Shown here: piece after piece, positions 32,481 to 42,569 of the stretch | Numbering within the stretch: the stretch's first letter is position 1 | How the letters are laid out: every line of letters begins with the position of its first letter | Assembly: GCF_004116955.1 (NCBI RefSeq) | Contig: NZ_CP026362.1 | Coordinates: 4,066,001-4,130,000 of the forward strand | From: Bacillus vallismortis | GTDB lineage: Bacteria; Bacillota; Bacilli; Bacillales; Bacillaceae | Length of the DNA: 64,000 nt | Direction of reading: 5' to 3' | Translations under genes and position numbers: made by a program | Notes under the pieces: model-generated | What the model was told of the DNA's origin: nothing | Database searches by the model: none | The model's input: the letters and a program-made list of their open reading frames with translations, nothing else

Positions 32481-35126
32481 ATGAAAAAGAGATTAATCGC
32501 ACCGATGCTTCTGTCCGCCGCGTCCCTTGCCTTTTTTGCCATATCCGGTTCTGCCGCACAGGCTGCAGCCTATACCGACTACTCGATATATGAGATAGAG
32601 CCTAGTAAAACGTTCAGTACAGAAAGCCAAGCCGCACAGGCTGTCGCCATGCTGAAAAAAGATACTGGCTGGGATGCTTCTTATCAGGCTTCAGGCACAA
32701 CAACGACGTACCAAATTTCCGCTCCTGGCATACATAGCGAAGCAGAGGCGAAAGCCATCCTAAGCGGGCTCACCAAACAGACAGCGATTACAGGCACGAC
32801 TAGCCCTGTCGGAAGCAAGCAGCCGTATGTCACCATCACCTCAGGCGCCATGTCGGATGAAAAGCAGGCAAACACATTGCTTGCCAAGCTTAAACAAGAA
32901 ACGGGAGTGGCTGGCGCTGTAAAAGCGTCCGGAACAGCCCAGTCCTATGTGAACGTTATCACATCAGAAATCCCTGAAGAGACAAAAGTGAAGGCGCTTG
33001 TCCAGAGTCTGGCTAAGCAAACGGGAATTAAAAGCTCGTATCAGCCCGTCTCACATACGGTTTCTGTGACAACCATTCAGTCAGGCGCAATCGTAGGAGA
33101 CAGCAAAGCAGAGCAGATCAAAAATGCCTTCCAAAAGGAATCGGGGCTTAAGGCTTCATTAGAAGAAACGGTGAAAGGACAAGCTTATTATACATTCACT
33201 ACAGCCGCCGTATCAGGTGAAGCGAATGCCAAGAATCTATTAACTCAATTGAAACAAACCACGGGTATTACAGGAAGCTACAAGCCAACCAATCAAAAAA
33301 CAACTGCTGAGACATACAATGTCCAATCAGCTTATTTCAAAGGGCTGAATACAGTCAAGGACGCCATTAGCCAAATCAAGAAAAACACCGGCGTATCCGG
33401 CAGCTATCAAAAGGTTGGCAAAAGCACATCATATGTTGTGAATATGAAGGGTTTAACGAAACAGCAGCTGCAAAAAGTGAACACTTTCTTTAAAAAGAAA
33501 AAATGGAGCTATACGTCATCCAGCATCAAAAAAACGACAACATCTACAGCCTATCAAATAACGACGGCAAAAATTTTAGGCGAGCAGCAAGCAAACAAAG
33601 CCGCAGCCTTCTTTTCTCAGAAAAAAGTAAAGGCAGCGAAAAAAGCAACTGGAACAACTGCGGAAAACCAATATCAGCTTATTTCAGAAGAAACATCAGA
33701 TCAAGCAAAAGTGACAAAGGGCTTGAACATGTTAAAGAAAAATCAGCTGAGCGCTTCCGCAAAGTCAGTCAAAAAACAAATCGCAAACACGTTTACAATT
33801 ACAACTGAAGCTCTGCTTGATGCTAAGAAAGTCAATCAGGCACTCACATTTTTTCAATCTAATCACATATCAGCATCTAGCCAAAAAAACGGTCAGACCA
33901 CAGCGAGCAGCTATCAAATTATAACTGAAGCCATCATCAGCCAAGAAGACATTGACCGCGTTTTAGCGCTATTCAACCAAAACAATGCCGCCGGCACAAC
34001 AGCAAAAACAGGCGAGACGGCATATACACAATACAAAATCGTAACAGCCCAGATCAGCAGCAAAACAGCATTGAATAATGGGATAACCTATCTGAAAGCC
34101 CAAAGCTTAAGCCCAAGTTACACAACCAAAAGCAATACGATTTATAACATCAGCTTAAACAAACAGTTCACAGGCAATAATGAAGCTGCTGCGGCAGCAA
34201 CGAAGCTAAAACAATTATACGGATGGGCATCATCTATCGTAAAAATTAAAAACGGGCCGCAAATTATGAAAACAAATTACAATCTCTCGCTGGGTGAGAT
34301 GGTCCAAAAACAAATGACAGTGAGCCCGCAAACAGATGGAGCCGCTTATATATCACTCACTTATATTCATACAGCAACATCAACGGTCACAGCTGATGTT
34401 CTGAATATCAGGTCAACGCCGGAAGTCATCCCGACGAACGTGATCGGCCAATTTAAAAAAGGCGATAAGGTAAAAATCATCGGCCAGATCAACGGCTGGG
34501 CCAAAATCAATTTGGGCTGGCGAAACGCAAGCAGTGATGAAGTGGTTCAATATGTAGATCCGAATAACTTTTCCAGAGACAGTAAATACTACTTCCAATT
34601 TCTCAAGCTGTCACAGACAGCCGGACTCAGCATCACTGAAGTCAATCAGAAAGTGCTTGCGGGTAAAGGCATTCTGACAGGGAAAGCAAAGGCATTTATC
34701 GATGCCGCCAAACAATACGGCATCAACGAGCTATATTTAATCTCACACGCTCTCCTCGAAACAGGAAACGGAACATCCGAATTAGCCAATGGATTAACCT
34801 ATAACGGAAAAACCGTATATAACATGTACGGAATAGGCGCATACGACAGAAACCCGAATTACTATGGCGCCAAATATGCGTACGAGCAAGGCTGGTTCAC
34901 ACCAGAAGCAGCCATTATCGGCGGGGCCAAATTTATAGGCTCTTCGTATATACACAACACAGCCTACAATCAGGACACACTATACAAAATGAGATGGTCA
35001 GCCACTGCGACACACCAATACGCAACAGACATCGGCTGGGCGTACAAACAAGTAAACCGCATGTACAGCCTGTATTCATTGCTGGACGGTTATACGCTTT
35101 ACTATGATGTTCCGGAGTATCAATAA
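32481..35126 (+). CDS. lytD: Endo-beta-N-acetylglucosaminidase LytD
   Basis: An 881-residue secreted autolysin cutting peptidoglycan glycan strands during growth. Signal peptide (residues 1 to about 28), long repeat region (about 30-600) of SPOR-like units, each with a Y-x-I or Y-x-V strand, an Ala-rich helix and a GxxGxY or SxxY segment; then an SH3b-like domain (about 640-700) and the GH73 glucosaminidase domain (about 720-870) with catalytic Glu in SHALLETGNGTSELANG. Wall binding by the repeats is family knowledge. AGAGGAGAAGG ribosome site, SigD promoter upstream. Confidence 0.95.
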   Translation: MKKRLIAPMLLSAASLAFFAISGSAAQAAAYTDYSIYEIEPSKTFSTESQAAQAVAMLKKDTGWDASYQASGTTTTYQISAPGIHSEAEAKAILSGLTKQTAITGTTSPVGSKQPYVTITSGAMSDEKQANTLLAKLKQETGVAGAVKASGTAQSYVNVITSEIPEETKVKALVQSLAKQTGIKSSYQPVSHTVSVTTIQSGAIVGDSKAEQIKNAFQKESGLKASLEETVKGQAYYTFTTAAVSGEANAKNLLTQLKQTTGITGSYKPTNQKTTAETYNVQSAYFKGLNTVKDAISQIKKNTGVSGSYQKVGKSTSYVVNMKGLTKQQLQKVNTFFKKKKWSYTSSSIKKTTTSTAYQITTAKILGEQQANKAAAFFSQKKVKAAKKATGTTAENQYQLISEETSDQAKVTKGLNMLKKNQLSASAKSVKKQIANTFTITTEALLDAKKVNQALTFFQSNHISASSQKNGQTTASSYQIITEAIISQEDIDRVLALFNQNNAAGTTAKTGETAYTQYKIVTAQISSKTALNNGITYLKAQSLSPSYTTKSNTIYNISLNKQFTGNNEAAAAATKLKQLYGWASSIVKIKNGPQIMKTNYNLSLGEMVQKQMTVSPQTDGAAYISLTYIHTATSTVTADVLNIRSTPEVIPTNVIGQFKKGDKVKIIGQINGWAKINLGWRNASSDEVVQYVDPNNFSRDSKYYFQFLKLSQTAGLSITEVNQKVLAGKGILTGKAKAFIDAAKQYGINELYLISHALLETGNGTSELANGLTYNGKTVYNMYGIGAYDRNPNYYGAKYAYEQGWFTPEAAIIGGAKFIGSSYIHNTAYNQDTLYKMRWSATATHQYATDIGWAYKQVNRMYSLYSLLDGYTLYYDVPEYQ

Positions 35127-35163
35127 AAAAACCACCTTTTGCGTTTGCAAAAGGTGGTTTTGC
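35126..35163. terminator. Bidirectional terminator lytD/tarL
   Basis: AAAACCACCTTTTGC/GCAAAAGGTGGTTTT, perfect 15-pair stem with four-base loop between convergent lytD and tarL. Confidence 0.95.
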
Positions 35164-35164
35164 T

Positions 35165-37036
35165 TTATCTTTTAAGGACTTTATCTTCTAATGGCTCCTC
35201 TTCCTGAGGAAAGACAATTTGATCGATCACACGTTCACTTGCTTTTCCGTCAAGATCGTCGAAGAAATAATGAACAAATGAATCAATTTGCTCAAAGTTA
35301 TACTTCTCTTCCTTAATGATCGAAATCATTTGATCAGACGTTTTCGCAAGCGGGCCAGGAATAAAGTCAAAGTAATCGTAATAGAAATCACGTTTGCGAA
35401 TATAGTCATCTACATCATAGCTGAAGAAAATCATCGGTTTATTTAATAACGCATACTCAAAGCACACAGAAGAGTAATCCGTAATTAGAACATCTGTTAC
35501 TAGCAATAGCTCATTGATTTCCCTAAACGAAGAGAAATCATAAAAGAAATCGCTGTACTGATAAGGAATATTGGCATCGTTTCGAACGAATGGATGAATC
35601 TTAAATAAGAAGATATACTCATCCTTTAACTCATGATACAGACGGTCAAAATCAAGCACTTCAAAAGGATAATGAGCGGATTGCTGACCGTTTCCGCGGA
35701 AGGTTGGTGCAAAAAGAATGACCTTCTTGTCCTTCAGAAATGGATATTCCGTATAAAGACGTTCTTTTACAAATGCCTTCTTCGCTTCATCAAAGAAAAA
35801 GTCTGTTCGCGGCACGCCGGTAGCGATGACGTTCTCTATATCTACGCCGAAGCCCTCTGCATAATGTTTTCGTATATTCTCAGAGCTGACAATCACCTTG
35901 GTGTAGTTTCTATGGTTTTTCGAATGCGGCGACGGTCCTCCCGGCAGCCCGATTCGGCTGTAGCCGAATGTTTTAAAGGCGCCGACAGCATGCCATAATT
36001 GGACAAGGTCCGCATTTTTACGGATTTTTAGCGGATAAATAATCGGATAAAAATCATCTATAAAAATAATTTTGCTTGTCGCAAAATGATAAGCCATAGA
36101 CATCAGTTCAGATAGGCTTTTTCTGTCTCGAATGCTGCTCTTTAAGAAAAATTTGAAATCAAAATTTTCTTCGCGCTTTAGCAGTTCTTCATAAACAAAT
36201 TCGAAGTTGCCTGTCAAATCAAGCCGGCTGTCAGAAGCAAAGACGATCTTATTGGACTTAATCGGCAGCAGGCGGAACACATCATAAGCAAAATGAAATA
36301 AGCTCGTATTCAGCTTGCGCAAAAAGCGGTTCGCTTCTCTTCCGGTGTCCAGTTCCAAAAGGCTTGGATCAATTTCCTGCAATTTGTTGCAAGACAGGTT
36401 AATCGTCTTTTCGCCCTCATCATAGTTCACAATTAAATTGAACTTCATTAGCTTTTTAGCAGAATGAAACTCCATTTTTGTGGCATAGACATCATTAGAG
36501 AGGAAATTGCTGACGTTTCCGACCGTATGCACTTCCTGGTGTTTGACATTCTGGTCATCTACAGCTTCAATTTCTAGAAACAGCTTATATTCGCCCTGCG
36601 GAAGCGGTTTGTCATTCATCAGCTTAGAAAAGTTAATCTGCTGTGAAAATCCTGCCCACTTATAAGCTCCAGGCACATTAGAAGTATCGATTGACAGCTG
36701 ATCTACCCGAATATCCCGCAGCGAAACAGCTGTAAATAAAACACCGTTGTGCACCAATAATAAACGTTTTCGTACCTGATCTTCTTTTTGAAGAGGCAGG
36801 CCCTTGATGTACATATAACCCGCAATTTTAAGAATGGATCCATTCCAAGAAAACTCAGAAATTTTTCTGACAGGGACTTGCTGGTTTTCTTCAATTCGCT
36901 TGGTTTTATCGAAAAGAGAAAAAACCCTGTTATCTGTCGAATGGACACTGAAAGCTGTATCTTCTGTTTTCGTTCTCTTTTTTGATCTGAAAAGTCTGTT
37001 CTTAATCTTTCTGGCCAGCTTCACTTTGTACCTCAC
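35165..37036 (-). CDS. tarL: Poly(ribitol phosphate) polymerase TarL
   Basis: A 623-residue CDP-ribitol transferase expected to polymerise ribitol phosphate on the TarK-primed linkage unit at the inner membrane face (W23 pathway). An N-terminal beta-rich domain (about residues 40-230) precedes the GT-B Glyphos_transf domain (about 260-610) with WHAVGAFKTFGYS, TGVPRTDFFF, APTFRGNG, KIHPF and TDYSSVCFEYALL, the family's two catalytic His regions and phosphate-binding loop. GTG start, only three bases after AGGAG; a second GTG four codons on is possible. Last gene of tarABIJKL. Confidence 0.9.
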   Translation of the reverse strand: MRYKVKLARKIKNRLFRSKKRTKTEDTAFSVHSTDNRVFSLFDKTKRIEENQQVPVRKISEFSWNGSILKIAGYMYIKGLPLQKEDQVRKRLLLVHNGVLFTAVSLRDIRVDQLSIDTSNVPGAYKWAGFSQQINFSKLMNDKPLPQGEYKLFLEIEAVDDQNVKHQEVHTVGNVSNFLSNDVYATKMEFHSAKKLMKFNLIVNYDEGEKTINLSCNKLQEIDPSLLELDTGREANRFLRKLNTSLFHFAYDVFRLLPIKSNKIVFASDSRLDLTGNFEFVYEELLKREENFDFKFFLKSSIRDRKSLSELMSMAYHFATSKIIFIDDFYPIIYPLKIRKNADLVQLWHAVGAFKTFGYSRIGLPGGPSPHSKNHRNYTKVIVSSENIRKHYAEGFGVDIENVIATGVPRTDFFFDEAKKAFVKERLYTEYPFLKDKKVILFAPTFRGNGQQSAHYPFEVLDFDRLYHELKDEYIFLFKIHPFVRNDANIPYQYSDFFYDFSSFREINELLLVTDVLITDYSSVCFEYALLNKPMIFFSYDVDDYIRKRDFYYDYFDFIPGPLAKTSDQMISIIKEEKYNFEQIDSFVHYFFDDLDGKASERVIDQIVFPQEEEPLEDKVLKR

Positions 37037-37042
37037 TTTCTC

Positions 37043-38212
37043 CTAATCGGCACCAGATGTTAAAAATGATGAAATAAAATCGGCTACCCGTTCTGAAGAT
37101 TTGCCGTCTTGATGGGTGATAAATGTCTTTGAAAAATCTTCAATCCGTTTTGTATCAGCCTCATGATCACTCTCGATATCATGCACAAGCGATGGAACGT
37201 CTTTCGAGATCGGCCCGGGTACAAACGATTCAAAAGGATAGTAGAAATCACGTTCTTCCAAGTAGTCTTCTAAATCCGGGCAGTAAAAATACATTGGACG
37301 TTTCAGCAGGCTGTATTCGAAAATGACTGAAGAATAATCGGTTATCAGCCCATCGGAGATTGCCATCAAATCGTACAAAGAGTACGAATCGGTTAAATCC
37401 AGCACAAAATCATCCTCTTCCGTGCGCGCTTGATTGCGCATATACGGATGAAGATGGAGCATCACGACATAATCTTTATGGTTTAGCGCCGATTTTAATT
37501 GTAGCAGATCAAGCGGGGTAGCGTCACCCTCTTGATGATGTCCGCTGCCTCTAAAAGTAGGAGCATACAAAAGCTTTTTCTTATGTTTAAGTTCTGGATA
37601 AACCTGATGAAACTCATCCAGTACATGGCGAATATGTTCCTGATGATAAAAATAATCCGTCCTTGGAATGCCCAGCGGCAAAATCTGCTTTTGCTCCATT
37701 TGAAAGGCTTCGGCAAAGTGCGGCACGGCAGCTGGTGCACTGACAACGGCATAATCATAGTTAGAATGCACGGGAACAATCTTCAGATAATCAGAAGAAG
37801 GGCCGAACGGCTTGTCCACAATGCTGTAGCCGAATTTTTTAAACGCGCCGCAAGCATGCCAAAGCTGGATGGCGACCGTTTCCTTTCGTTTTGGCACAAC
37901 ATACAAAGGAAAATAATAATCATCTAACAAAAGCACACGGCATGTGGCAAGGTGATATAAAGAGCTGAAAAGGTGAAGCAAATATGCAGCTCGTCCAATC
38001 AGCCCCTTATCCATCTTGCGGAAAAGCAGGACGATGCGAAGAGACGGATCTTGCTTCAGCTTTTCATACACACCTTTAAAATTATCACCTAAATGATCCT
38101 CACGATAGGAAGCGATCACAACTTTATTGTGCTGTACTGGTAATAAGGCGCTCAATAGTTTATAAGCAGTGCCGAATACTCCTTTTACAATTCGTGTAAG
38201 GAATGTCTTCAC
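37043..38212 (-). CDS. tarK: Ribitol phosphate primase TarK
   Basis: A 389-residue Glyphos_transf enzyme without the long N-terminal domain of TarL but with the same motifs (WHACGAFKKFGYS, LGIPRTDYFY, APTFRGSGHH, HLHPYMRN, TDYSSVIFEYSLL). In W23, TarK adds the first ribitol phosphate to the linkage unit and TarL extends it; I assign TarK by order and length. GTG start three bases after the tarJ stop, weak ribosome site, so probably coupled to tarJ. Confidence 0.87.
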   Translation of the reverse strand: MKTFLTRIVKGVFGTAYKLLSALLPVQHNKVVIASYREDHLGDNFKGVYEKLKQDPSLRIVLLFRKMDKGLIGRAAYLLHLFSSLYHLATCRVLLLDDYYFPLYVVPKRKETVAIQLWHACGAFKKFGYSIVDKPFGPSSDYLKIVPVHSNYDYAVVSAPAAVPHFAEAFQMEQKQILPLGIPRTDYFYHQEHIRHVLDEFHQVYPELKHKKKLLYAPTFRGSGHHQEGDATPLDLLQLKSALNHKDYVVMLHLHPYMRNQARTEEDDFVLDLTDSYSLYDLMAISDGLITDYSSVIFEYSLLKRPMYFYCPDLEDYLEERDFYYPFESFVPGPISKDVPSLVHDIESDHEADTKRIEDFSKTFITHQDGKSSERVADFISSFLTSGAD

Positions 38213-38215
38213 TGT

Positions 38216-39241
38216 TTAAATGTCCCATTCGATAACAGTTTTTCCCCAAGATGAAGTCAAATCTGCTTCAAACGCGTTCGTAATTTCCTCAATACTGCGT
38301 ACCGGGAAACGTCCGCCTACTAAGGTTTCTAAATAATCAACGACTTCAGGGTATTGAGCTAAAAAGTCCACAGTACGGGCAAAATCCTCGCGTCCGCTGC
38401 GGCTGCTGCCGATCAGCGTAATCCCTTTTTCAAGCACCATTCTGGTTTCAATTTCAACAGGGTATTCAGATACGCCTAAGAGCGCTACACAAGCTTCAGG
38501 ATGAACTTGGGCAATGATCTGATCAATTGCGCTTTCACTGCCTCGTCCGCCTACACATTCAAAGGCATGGTCGATTTTGACATCCTCAGGAATGTCGTTA
38601 ATTTGATAAGCTGCGTCAACAAAAGAAAAATGATCAAGCTTATAAGGTGTTTTTCCGAAGATAAACACTTTGCTGTCCGGATATTTCTTCTTCAATAGAA
38701 GCGTCATGATAAACCCGAGATTTCCGTCTCCCCAGACACCGAATGTGTCACGCTTCTTGTGCGCCATACGCTCAAAGCGGGAAAGCGCGTGAACAGCAAT
38801 CGTAATAAGCTCAGTAAAAGCTGCGACATGCGGATTAATGCTTTCTGGAAGTTCAACGAGCCGATCCGGAGCCATGAACATATAATCCTGCATAAATCCA
38901 TCATAGCCGCTTGAACGGAATCTGCTGGAACGCAGGTAATTCTCCGCGATGACTTCATGCTCTTCAACCGGTGTATTCGGCACCATAACAACCCGGGTTC
39001 CGACTTTAAATGTGCCTGTCGGATCAAACATGACTTTCCCGATTCCTTCATGGATCAGAGCCATCGGCAATTTTTTATCCATCGCTTCTTTGCCGCGTGA
39101 GCCGGTATAATAGCGCTGGTCGGCAGCGCAGATGGATAAATGGGTAGGCCGGATAACGACCTTATCAGAATGGACAACTTTATCTTTATATGTCACTTCA
39201 AACTGTCGGGCAGAAACTAAACGATATGTTTGATTAATCAT
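38216..39241 (-). CDS. tarJ: Ribulose-5-phosphate reductase TarJ
   Basis: A 341-residue zinc-dependent medium-chain dehydrogenase reducing D-ribulose 5-phosphate with NADPH to D-ribitol 5-phosphate, substrate of TarI. The N-terminal [15 protein letters not shown] contains the catalytic zinc Cys (about residue 38); a nucleotide-binding region lies at about 165-190 ([11 protein letters not shown]). The start overlaps the tarI stop (ATGA). No structural-zinc Cys cluster is evident, as in TarJ-type enzymes. Confidence 0.93.
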   Translation of the reverse strand: MINQTYRLVSARQFEVTYKDKVVHSDKVVIRPTHLSICAADQRYYTGSRGKEAMDKKLPMALIHEGIGKVMFDPTGTFKVGTRVVMVPNTPVEEHEVIAENYLRSSRFRSSGYDGFMQDYMFMAPDRLVELPESINPHVAAFTELITIAVHALSRFERMAHKKRDTFGVWGDGNLGFIMTLLLKKKYPDSKVFIFGKTPYKLDHFSFVDAAYQINDIPEDVKIDHAFECVGGRGSESAIDQIIAQVHPEACVALLGVSEYPVEIETRMVLEKGITLIGSSRSGREDFARTVDFLAQYPEVVDYLETLVGGRFPVRSIEEITNAFEADLTSSWGKTVIEWDI

Positions 39242-39951
39242 TGTGAAATTCGCTCCTGTAAAATGGCATTAGCCACCTTTAAGTCATATGGTGTCGTTAC
39301 TTTAATATTAAAGACTTCACCGCGGACCAGCTTCACTTTTTCACCTGCTAACGAACAGATCTTGCAAGCATCGGTTAAGACAGCTTTTTGTTCATCGGAC
39401 AGCTTGTTATAAAGCTCAACCAATGTGCTGATCCGAAAGCTTTGAGGTGTTTGCCCTTGGTACATGTTATCGCGGACAGGGATATCAGAAATGAATTCCT
39501 GGTCTTCTGAAGCAATAATCGTATCAATGGCTGAGATCACAGTATCGACCGCGCCGTATTGAAGAACCGCATCAATGTTTTCGTCAATAATGCGATGAGT
39601 CAGAAATGGGCGCACAGAATCATGAGTGATGATCACGTCATCATCCTGAATGCCGAATTCTTTTTCGATATAGCGGATGCCGCTCATAATAGATTCATTT
39701 CGGTCACTGCCCCCTTCAACGACAACCAGGCGATCATTATGGCCGATGAATTTCTTTAAAATGTCTTTTGTATGGTTAATCCACTCTTTAGGTGAAACGA
39801 TTAAAATCTTATCGAACCGGTCATTTAATAAGAATTTTTCCACCGTGTGAATGATAATAGGGCGCTTATTTAACGGCAAAAACTGTTTTGGCATATTGAC
39901 GTTCCCCATGCGGGAACCTTTTCCACCGGCTAAAATCTCAGCATAAATCAT
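39238..39951 (-). CDS. tarI: Ribitol-5-phosphate cytidylyltransferase TarI
   Basis: A 237-residue IspD-family nucleotidyltransferase making CDP-ribitol from CTP and ribitol 5-phosphate. Nucleotide-binding loop [20 protein letters not shown] (residues 7-26), plus DSVRPFLT and the [13 protein letters not shown]-terminal motif. The start at 39951 follows AAGGAGTC with eight-base spacing. Fourth gene of the tar operon counting from tarL, coupled to tarJ. Confidence 0.94.
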   Translation of the reverse strand: MIYAEILAGGKGSRMGNVNMPKQFLPLNKRPIIIHTVEKFLLNDRFDKILIVSPKEWINHTKDILKKFIGHNDRLVVVEGGSDRNESIMSGIRYIEKEFGIQDDDVIITHDSVRPFLTHRIIDENIDAVLQYGAVDTVISAIDTIIASEDQEFISDIPVRDNMYQGQTPQSFRISTLVELYNKLSDEQKAVLTDACKICSLAGEKVKLVRGEVFNIKVTTPYDLKVANAILQERISQ

Positions 39952-40040
39952 AAAAATGACTCCTTCCTTGCTACAACTCATAATGTTTGATAAAAGGTTT
40001 TACTATTATTTGCAATAGTGATCTCTATTATATATAAAGA

Positions 40041-41192
40041 TCAGCTTAATTTCTCATTTATATAGCTTAAAAGCTGCTTACTGGCATTCCCTATCGAGTA
40101 CCGATTCCATTCACGTGAAAAGCGCTCCACTTCTGATTGGAGCTTGTCCATATCTTTCAGCTGGTCCAAGAGCATTTTTGAATCACGGCAAGGAACCCCG
40201 GGAATCACTTCTTTATAATTCCGTATTAAACCGCGGGTTCTGTTATAAGCCTCCATATCATACGCATAAAACAAAATGGGTTTGTCCAAGAGCGCGAATT
40301 CAAATGGGACTGAAGAATAATCTGATATTAACAGATCACCCATTTTCAAAAGGTCTGCAAGAGGGAGATCTGACACATCTTTTATCCACGCGCTATCTTC
40401 AGGTAATTCAGCAGAATGCTTCATCACAGGATGGAGTTTTACCGCAAGTACATATTCTCCTTTTAAGTCATGCTCCAGCTGCTTTTCTGAAAACGGCAGG
40501 GAAAAGCTTTCGAACTGATGGTCCCTAAAAGTCGGCGCATACAGCATGATTTTTTGGTCTGCCGGCAGATGATATTTGTTCTTAAGATCAATCCTGTTTT
40601 CCCGTGCCTCATAGTAAGCATCGGTTAAAGGCACACCGAACCGAAGAAATGGGTCACCTTTTATGTCGAAAAACTCCTTGAATATGCCAGCCATATGTTC
40701 AGAACCGACAACAATTCGGTCAAATGAAGCATACACTTTGCGAAAACGGCTTACATCAGCCCGCGAACGGTTCTGTGTGTTGACATCCTTTAACCCAAAT
40801 CGCTTAAACGCCCCGTTTGCATGCCAAACTTGGATACACTCAATCTCAGGCCTGCTGGCCAAAACAGTTGTCAAAACAAAATAGTTGTCAACGATCACAG
40901 CCTTACTGCTCAGCATAGAAAAGACCGCTTTACAAATATGAAGCGGGTGTTTTTCGTTAATAACGGAAGCAGTAAGAGAAGGAAATTCTTTTTCCAGTGA
41001 CTTGGCATGCTGGGTAAGCAGCACATGAATGGGAAATGAATAGTGTCCCTTCTGGTATTCCTTTAAGATTGCACGGGCATTATCAGGAAAGGAAACCAGA
41101 AGCGTCACTTCATTGCCCGGTTTGACCCAAAACAGCAATGTGCCAATGGTTTTGATGAACAAATAATAAAATAATGCAATCCAGGATTTCAA
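40041..41192 (-). CDS. tarB: Teichoic acid linkage unit glycerophosphotransferase TarB
   Basis: A 383-residue enzyme adding the first glycerol phosphate to ManNAc-GlcNAc-PP-undecaprenol. N-terminal amphipathic/hydrophobic membrane-association segment (MKSWIALFYYLFIKTIGTLLFW), then the Glyphos_transf domain with WHANGAFKRFGL, FGVPLTDAYY, APTFRDHQ, KLHPVMKH, SDYSSVPFEFALL. Same order as tagB in 168. Separated from tarI by about 90 bases and from tarA by about 95. Confidence 0.93.
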   Translation of the reverse strand: MKSWIALFYYLFIKTIGTLLFWVKPGNEVTLLVSFPDNARAILKEYQKGHYSFPIHVLLTQHAKSLEKEFPSLTASVINEKHPLHICKAVFSMLSSKAVIVDNYFVLTTVLASRPEIECIQVWHANGAFKRFGLKDVNTQNRSRADVSRFRKVYASFDRIVVGSEHMAGIFKEFFDIKGDPFLRFGVPLTDAYYEARENRIDLKNKYHLPADQKIMLYAPTFRDHQFESFSLPFSEKQLEHDLKGEYVLAVKLHPVMKHSAELPEDSAWIKDVSDLPLADLLKMGDLLISDYSSVPFEFALLDKPILFYAYDMEAYNRTRGLIRNYKEVIPGVPCRDSKMLLDQLKDMDKLQSEVERFSREWNRYSIGNASKQLLSYINEKLS

Positions 41193-41287
41193 TCTGTCAT
41201 CAGCTCCAAAGGGCTGTCACAGATTGTCCTCAGGCCCAGCGAAAGATTCATGCATTTCATTACATACCATAACTCCTTTAAGGCCGA

Positions 41288-42061
41288 TTACAGATGGCGT
41301 GATTGATCTTTGACCTGCCCCGTATATTGCGGCTTTGCTGCAGCTCGTTCATGCTTCAGCGTGGCTGTAACATACTTAGGAATGCTCAGCATTCTTCTCC
41401 AGCGCGCAGGATTGGTGATCAGCCTGTACATCCATTCAAGATGAAAACGGATAAAAAATGACGGCGCTCTTTTGACATTGCCGCTGAACACATCAAAGCT
41501 TCCGCCCAGCCCTGCAGCAACAGCCTGAGGGAATAAATGGCGGTATTGATGGATAAAGAACTCCTGATTAGGATAACCTAACGCGACAAATACCATATCT
41601 GGATTTGCGGCCGCAATCTGGTCCGCCACCTCACGTTGATCCTTCACATAGCCGTCAGAGTATCCGGCAATTTCAATCCCTGGATAATCACGTTCAACGC
41701 GCTCAATTGTCTGTTCAATGACATGTTTAGCAGCACCGTAAAAGAAAACGCGCTTTTTCTTTTGATTAGCTTTATCCAACAGCGACGTAAACAAATCATA
41801 ACCGGCAATTCTGGATTGAAGCGGCTTCCCGATTAACTTCGAAACCATTACAACACCAATGCCATCCGGCAAAATAAAATCAGCAGACGAAAGAACCGCT
41901 TCATAACGCGGATTCTGCATCGCTTCAAATCCGATTTCAGGATTCGCTGTTACGATGAACGCACCTCTATTCTGGTCCAAGTATGACGTTTCTAAATGTG
42001 ATACAAATGAAGTTAGTTCACCGTCTACAAAATCTAATTGATTAATGGGTTTTGTTTGCAT
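41288..42061 (-). CDS. tarA: N-acetylmannosaminyltransferase TarA
   Basis: A 257-residue WecG/TagA/CpsF-family (GT26) enzyme that adds ManNAc to GlcNAc-PP-undecaprenol, the committed step of wall teichoic acid synthesis. Motifs: LPDGIGVVMVSKL with the catalytic-region Asp (about residues 62-74), FFYGAAKHVIEQ, and VALGYPNQEFFI. The start at 42061 (MQTKPINQ) is placed nine bases after AAAGGAGGG; the in-frame extension to 42112 lacks a site. First gene of tarABIJKL. Confidence 0.95.
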   Translation of the reverse strand: MQTKPINQLDFVDGELTSFVSHLETSYLDQNRGAFIVTANPEIGFEAMQNPRYEAVLSSADFILPDGIGVVMVSKLIGKPLQSRIAGYDLFTSLLDKANQKKKRVFFYGAAKHVIEQTIERVERDYPGIEIAGYSDGYVKDQREVADQIAAANPDMVFVALGYPNQEFFIHQYRHLFPQAVAAGLGGSFDVFSGNVKRAPSFFIRFHLEWMYRLITNPARWRRMLSIPKYVTATLKHERAAAKPQYTGQVKDQSRHL

Positions 42062-42158
42062 CGTAACCAACCCTCCTTTTTCATCTACATGTCTATAAAA
42101 ATCACGTGTCATTCGTATAGTTTCATTAAAGCCTCTTTGCCTGAAAACATCTTACTCT

Positions 42159-42167
42159 ATCTTACCA
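42159..42167 (-). promoter_or_regulatory. tarA promoter (extended -10)
   Basis: TGGTAAGAT on the minus strand, about 95 bases before tarA; no good -35 at normal spacing. Confidence 0.45.
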
Positions 42168-42186
42168 CAAAAATCTTTAGGAACTT

Positions 42187-42214
42187 TTAACATTCACATT
42201 ACAATTCCTTCACG
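42187..42214. promoter_or_regulatory. PhoP box-like repeats
   Basis: TTAACA, TTCACA, TTACAA and TTCACG in 28 bases, placed at about -35 to -60 of the tarA promoter. They fit the TT(A/C/T)A(C/T)A PhoP pattern imperfectly in spacing. Confidence 0.4.
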
Positions 42215-42327
42215 TTTTGACGATGAATTAATATGACAAGGGCGTACAGAATAAATGACGCAGCAGAAAGAAAATCGTTTCACTTAAAAGTGTGACAAAA
42301 GAATCAATTTTTCCACAAAAGAAAACT

Positions 42328-42336
42328 TGTTATAAT
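42328..42336 (+). promoter_or_regulatory. tarD promoter (extended -10)
   Basis: TGTTATAAT: perfect TATAAT with extended TG. The leader to tarD is about 230 bases. Confidence 0.5.
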
Positions 42337-42569
42337 GGAGATGGTTGAGACATTAGTCCTGCGAATTTATAAAACAATACAACGGTAATACCAAAAAATG
42401 CTTGCGATTGACATTTTTAAAGTGCCTTAACTTTTATAGGAACTTATGCTATTATTGTTCAATATTAAAGGTACGTGAAAATTATGTCGAAATTATAAAC
42501 AATCTGTTAAAGGTTTTGGTTTTTTTCTGTTACTCTCAGTTGAAAACGCTTGGAAGGTGATGTTATCTA

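Larger units (their letters stand above)
42062..42569. other. Divergent tarA-tarD regulatory region
   Basis: About 500 A+T-rich bases. Minus-strand extended -10 for tarA (TGGTAAGAT, 42167-42159). PhoP-like TTNACA copies at 42187, 42193 and 42209. Plus-strand extended -10 TGTTATAAT (42328-42336) and a second TTGACA (42408-42413) for tarD, leaving a leader of up to 230 bases. The corresponding tagA-tagD region of 168 is PhoP-regulated. Confidence 0.5.

Noticed and set aside
42408..42438. Second tarD promoter (TTGACA plus TTTATA)
   Set aside because: The 19-base spacer and poor -10 make it weak; mentioned only as part of the regulatory region.
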